The notes below the pieces were generated by a model. That model was not told the DNA's origin. It did not search any database and was given only the letters and a program-made list of their open reading frames with translations. Both the position numbers and the translations under genes were made by a program. Positions 61,236 through 64,000 of a stretch of 64,000 nt of DNA are shown piece after piece. The stretch is taken from the NCBI GenBank assembly GCA_945905925.1, contig CAMDQN010000009.1:1-64000 (forward strand), given 5' to 3'. How positions within the stretch are numbered: position 1 is the first letter of the stretch; the number at the start of each line of letters is the position of its first letter. This DNA is from Singulisphaera sp. GP187 (GTDB taxonomy: Bacteria > Planctomycetota > Planctomycetia > Gemmatales > Gemmataceae).

Positions 61236-61718
61236 TCAAACTTCGGGAATTTCGATGTCTTCGAGGGGATCGATTGCTTGAGGCGAGCGGGGGGCGTCAG
61301 CCACCTGATGTGACGAAGAATCAGCGGGCTGACGCTCCCCGCTCGCCTTGATGAGCGCCGCGACCTCATTCCAATCGACCGCAGCGAAGATCTCTTCCAG
61401 GTGGCGCACCACGCCAAGCAAACTCGCGGAAGCCATCTCGAAATTGGTGTGAGGAGAGAACTCTTTGAAGTGGTCGCGGAAATACTCCGCGGCACGGCGG
61501 AGTTTCGGCAGTTTGCCTTTCAAGCGACGGAGGAAATCGCCGAGATCGCCGCGCTGGAACGCGGGTTCGACGGCGCGGATGCTGTCGTAAAGCGTCCGCG
61601 GCACGTCGAGCATGTCTTCGTTCTCCTGGATCTCGTCCGCGTGTTTCAGGAACGTGCGGATCATCCAGGCGTGCGCGAGGACCGTGTTGAGTCGCGTTAC
61701 AGCTTCTTCGGGGCTCAT
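61236..61718 (-). CDS. Hypothetical protein with in-frame element A near the C-terminus
   Basis: A 160-residue mostly helical protein (EAVTRLNTVLAHAWMIRTFL, YDSIRAVEPAFQRGDLGDFL, GKLPKLRRAAEYFRDHFKEF). No named family. Residues from about 125 (SGERQPADSSSHQVADAPRS) are encoded by a full copy of palindromic element A; the normal end then continues as QAIDPLEDIEIPEV. It overlaps the next gene upstream by four bases (ATGA), giving a two-gene operon. Confidence 0.6.
   Translation of the reverse strand: MSPEEAVTRLNTVLAHAWMIRTFLKHADEIQENEDMLDVPRTLYDSIRAVEPAFQRGDLGDFLRRLKGKLPKLRRAAEYFRDHFKEFSPHTNFEMASASLLGVVRHLEEIFAAVDWNEVAALIKASGERQPADSSSHQVADAPRSPQAIDPLEDIEIPEV
61281..61348. repeat. Palindromic element family A, full copy inside a gene (A7)
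   Basis: AGGCGAGCGGGGGGCGTCAG to the left and CGGGCTGACGCTCCCCGCTC to the right; both arms are read in frame in the gene 61236-61718. Confidence 0.85.
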
Positions 61719-62359
61719 GGTGCGGGCGCGGGTTTAGGCCCTGTGCCGTCGGTCGGCGCCGGGGGTGGCGTTGGCGGTTTGGCTTTCGACGCTTCTGCAT
61801 CTTCTTTCGACTTCAGCACGAGGAACGTGCCGACCGCGACGAGCGCGACCCCGACCCACAACTTCCACCCCGGCATGTCGAAGTGAAAGACGGCCCACTC
61901 ACCCGTCTTCGCGTTCGGGTGCCAGACAAGGCTGAGGAGCGTGTTGATGAGCGGCGCGAGGCAGAAGATGAGCGGTGCGATGTAGACGCGATACGTCGCC
62001 GGGTTCACGCCATCCAACTTGGCTTCATCGACCGCGGCCTTACTGGCGAAGATGACGCAAATCGCGCCGATCGCGCCGGCCATGCCCGCGAGACCGCTGA
62101 ACACCAAGCCAACCGTGCGCCAGTCCGGACGGGCGTCGTCGCGGGTCGCCATCAGGGCAACCGGAATCGCCACTGCCATCACGGTGTACGCGACCCCGAC
62201 CGACAGAATGGACGCGAGGCGCCCGCCGATGCCGACCACCTGCCCCTGCGGGCCGAGGGGACTGAGCATCTGCCCGCCGAAGAAAATGAGGGGTACGTAG
62301 GTGCCCCACGCCAGCCCGGCGAGGATAACGTACACGGCCCACATCGGGAGACCGAACAT
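61715..62359 (-). CDS. Multi-pass membrane protein (EamA/GRP-like)
   Basis: A 214-residue protein with about six hydrophobic helices, starting MWAVYVILAGLAWGTYVPLI; the GLAWGTYVPL motif is like drug/metabolite or glucose/ribose porters. Other helices: GGRLASILSVGVAYTVMAVA, LVFSGLAGMAGAIGAICVIF, YIAPLIFCLAPLINTLLSLV, LWVGVALVAVGTFLVL. The C-terminal Pro-rich tail is cytoplasmic. Overlaps the downstream gene by four bases. Confidence 0.75.
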   Translation of the reverse strand: MFGLPMWAVYVILAGLAWGTYVPLIFFGGQMLSPLGPQGQVVGIGGRLASILSVGVAYTVMAVAIPVALMATRDDARPDWRTVGLVFSGLAGMAGAIGAICVIFASKAAVDEAKLDGVNPATYRVYIAPLIFCLAPLINTLLSLVWHPNAKTGEWAVFHFDMPGWKLWVGVALVAVGTFLVLKSKEDAEASKAKPPTPPPAPTDGTGPKPAPAP

Positions 62360-62377
62360 TGAGAAACCCCTATGGAA

Positions 62378-62404
62378 AAGCCCACGGACTTGGTCCGTGG
62401 GCTT
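62378..62404. terminator. Hairpin upstream of the membrane-protein gene
   Basis: AAGCCCACGGAC-TTG-GTCCGTGGGCTT, a perfect 12-base stem with short loop. It separates the right-end region from the operon. Confidence 0.75.
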
Positions 62405-62414
62405 GGGGAACGAG

Positions 62415-62594
62415 GTGACCCTATGGAGATTCGAACATACATCGAAACCCCCTGAGGAAACCAGCTTCCGCGACACGGGCGGCGCGGAATCCGGCGCCCT
62501 CGCCCGCGTCGTCGATGCGTGGGACACGCTCCCCGAACACATCAAGGACGCGATTGCCACTCTAGTGAAATCCGGCACAACCGACCGGCGCTAG
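62415..62594 (+). pseudogene. Possible recombinase C-terminal remnant
   Basis: Codons from 62415 to a TAG at 62594 read TLWRFEHTSKPPEE ... and end LARVVDAWDTLPEHIKDAIA-TLVKSG. The pattern 'VV-AW-xLP--IK--I-xLV' resembles the C-terminal tail of planctomycete tyrosine recombinases. The rest of such a gene is not present, so I treat it as a remnant. Recognition is by memory only. Confidence 0.35.
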
Positions 62595-63083
62595 TGGGTG
62601 GTACGGGTTGTTATTCTCCGACCTCGACATGAAAAGACCATATGCCCCCGGAGAGAAATATTCAAGCAGTTTTCAGAATGATTCAAAGGGGATACAACCG
62701 TCACAACGCAATGACCCCGACCGGAACCGCCGCGTGAAAAGTCAGCCTACCCCTACCCTGTAGAACGTCACTCAACGTCACTGCATAATCGGAACCACCT
62801 CTGAAGTGCTTGAAATACTAGCGTTCTAGAGAGAGATTCCGATTATTCATGGTCACTGCCCATGTCACTGGAACGGTACTGGCGCGGCACTCCGACGTCA
62901 CTTTCGACGTCACTCACGCGGCGCCGCGGCACAAGAATATCGCGACTCCGCCCGCCGGTGCGCCGATGGTGCTTACGTCGGGTGGTGTGCGGTCTTGCTC
63001 TCCGTATGCCCAACGCGGTCGTGCCGGCGCCTTTCGTACCCTGAGGGCGCCGGTTCGACCGGCCCGCGCCAAGGGTACACACC
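62595..63083. other. Gene-free stretch with spaced ACGTCACT repeats
   Basis: ACGTCACT occurs at 62765, 62775, 62895 and 62907 and the shorter GTCACT at 62852 and 62864. Spacing within the pairs is 10-12 bases, as for one helical turn. The local sequence is AT-richer at 62640-62700. No gene; possible operator or iteron region for the following gene. Confidence 0.5.
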
Positions 63084-64000
63084 ATGACACTAGACCCGTT
63101 CGCGGGCGTGTCCGCACTTCGTTCGCTACAAGCCTTCCTCGACGACCTGACGCGCGAGTTCCGCGAGAAGCGCAAGCCTTTCGACGAATCGATAACGTCG
63201 CTGTTGCTCGCGTGGGATTGCGGCTTTTCGGCCGAAGCGCTCGCGCCACTGTTCGAGGACGCTAGCGCGGCCGCCATCGCTGCCAAATGCCCGCCAGGTT
63301 GCACCAGTGGCACCGGGTTCCCCGCCGCGCTCGCGTCCGCACTTCTGAGCGCCGACGGCAGTGGTGCCCTTACGCTGCTCAACAAGCTGTTCAGTGAGCA
63401 TCCCGCCGAAGCACCGGCCGTGCGTGCCGCACTGGAACGACACGCCGAACGCGTCCTGTCCGCGTGGTGCGTGCGTCACGCTGCCGACTTTCCGGCGCGC
63501 CTGAAGGCTGAAGCCGAACGTCTGGGCGTTGATCCCGCCGCGCTGTCGGAATGGTGTCACCGCCCGCAACCGGACGATGTCGCGGCCGCGCTGGTGTTCG
63601 CGGCGGAGTACCGACAACCGTTCGCGGTCGGGCTACTGTATGACGCGCCGCACCTCGACGCGACCGCACCTGTCGGGGGCGAACCGGATCCGGCTGACGA
63701 TGCGGCGAAACCCGTCGAGATGAAGCCCACCCCGAAGCGCCGCATACCAGCGGCCGAAGCCAACGTTCTCGTTCGTGAGTATCTCGCGGCGCACGCCCGC
63801 GCGAATCCTGACGCCATGACCGTGCGAGGTATCGCAAAAGTCATTGGCGCATCGGAAGGCGGCGTGTCGGAGTCTGACGCGTGGCGGACGTTCTCGGAAG
63901 CGCGCCAGAAACTACGGCCCGGTTCGGTCAGAACCGTTCGGCTAACGGACACGATGCTTTCCGCAATCCCCGACCGGGACGAACTCGCGCGCCTGATCGC
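63084..64000 (+). CDS. Incomplete hypothetical protein
   Basis: The frame opened by ATG 63084 stays open to the window end (305 codons). The first third is helical and acidic (ALRSLQAFLDDLTREFREKR, AWDCGFSAEALAPLFEDAS), with a CPPGC motif, followed by more helices (ALERHAERVLSAWCVRHAAD), then a basic linker (PVEMKPTPKRRIPAA) and a helix-turn-helix-like part (VRGIAKVIGASEGGVSESDA, WRTFSEARQKLRPG). Possibly a DNA-binding or replication/mobility protein. No family recognised. Confidence 0.65.
   Translation, partial: MTLDPFAGVSALRSLQAFLDDLTREFREKRKPFDESITSLLLAWDCGFSAEALAPLFEDASAAAIAAKCPPGCTSGTGFPAALASALLSADGSGALTLLNKLFSEHPAEAPAVRAALERHAERVLSAWCVRHAADFPARLKAEAERLGVDPAALSEWCHRPQPDDVAAALVFAAEYRQPFAVGLLYDAPHLDATAPVGGEPDPADDAAKPVEMKPTPKRRIPAAEANVLVREYLAAHARANPDAMTVRGIAKVIGASEGGVSESDAWRTFSEARQKLRPGSVRTVRLTDTMLSAIPDRDELARLI

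Noticed and set aside
5123-61348. Scattered copies of the same palindrome considered as a CRISPR-like array
   Set aside because: Copies are tens of kilobases apart, with no regular spacers and no cas genes.
62421-62445. GATTCGAAC resembling an inverted tRNA T-loop (possible attachment site)
   Set aside because: The flanking bases do not form T-arm or acceptor stems, so there is no support for a tRNA or tRNA fragment.

Overview
The window is high-GC bacterial chromosome whose gene content points to a planctomycete of the Gemmata group. The markers are three DUF1559 type II pseudopilin-like proteins with an N-terminal prepilin methylation motif and a C-terminal H-x9-DG motif, a BBP7-type outer-membrane barrel protein, a 'RKLRLLxxACCRR' family protein typical of Gemmata, an ECF sigma factor with a long membrane-anchored C-terminal extension, a flotillin/NfeD pair, a Tricorn-type protease and many small secreted proteins. 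No rRNA operon, CRISPR array or complete insertion sequence was seen.

Layout. 1-8 kb: DUF6428 protein, DUF1559 protein plus small lipoprotein, hemF, a secreted protein, a GT2 glycosyltransferase/methyltransferase pair and a 3'-5' exonuclease-like protein that lacks its first catalytic motif. 8-17 kb: MFS transporter, GT9 glycosyltransferase overlapping a Maf-type pyrophosphatase, a second DUF1559 protein, a secreted amidase and a Gly-rich EF-hand protein. 17-27 kb: Tricorn-like protease, uppP-pxpA-pxpC, queA and an SDR oxidoreductase. 27-39 kb: PhoD-like phosphatase, lipoproteins, mnmA, a DUF1444-like protein, the BBP7 barrel, a PDZ protein with four helical repeats, AlkD-like protein and the third DUF1559 protein. 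39-45 kb: cysteine desulfurase, a secreted cupredoxin, the sigma factor-pseudocupredoxin fusion and manA. 45.0-47.4 kb: ten tRNA genes with an amidohydrolase packed between the last two. 47-62 kb: GNAT, NUDIX, nicotinamidase, Uma2, xylonate-dehydratase family enzyme, galactose mutarotase, lipoate ligase family protein, di-heme peroxidase and flotillin/NfeD. 62.4-64 kb: a gene-poor stretch with a recombinase-like remnant, spaced ACGTCACT repeats and an unknown gene that runs off the end; it looks like the edge of a mobile region.

The most distinctive genome-scale feature is the number of long inverted repeats of several unrelated families. Many sit between convergent genes, some begin exactly at stop codons, and two families (core GGGGGCGTAAGCCCCC and core CTAAGAAGGGAGGGGG) are read in frame inside otherwise conserved proteins (MFS transporter, sigma factor, PxpC, cysteine desulfurase and a small conserved protein). 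The most interesting single locus is 40.5-43.0 kb. There an ECF sigma factor is joined through one membrane helix to a cupredoxin-like domain that has lost three of its four copper ligands, and directly downstream lies a secreted paralogue that keeps all four (His, Cys, His, Met).
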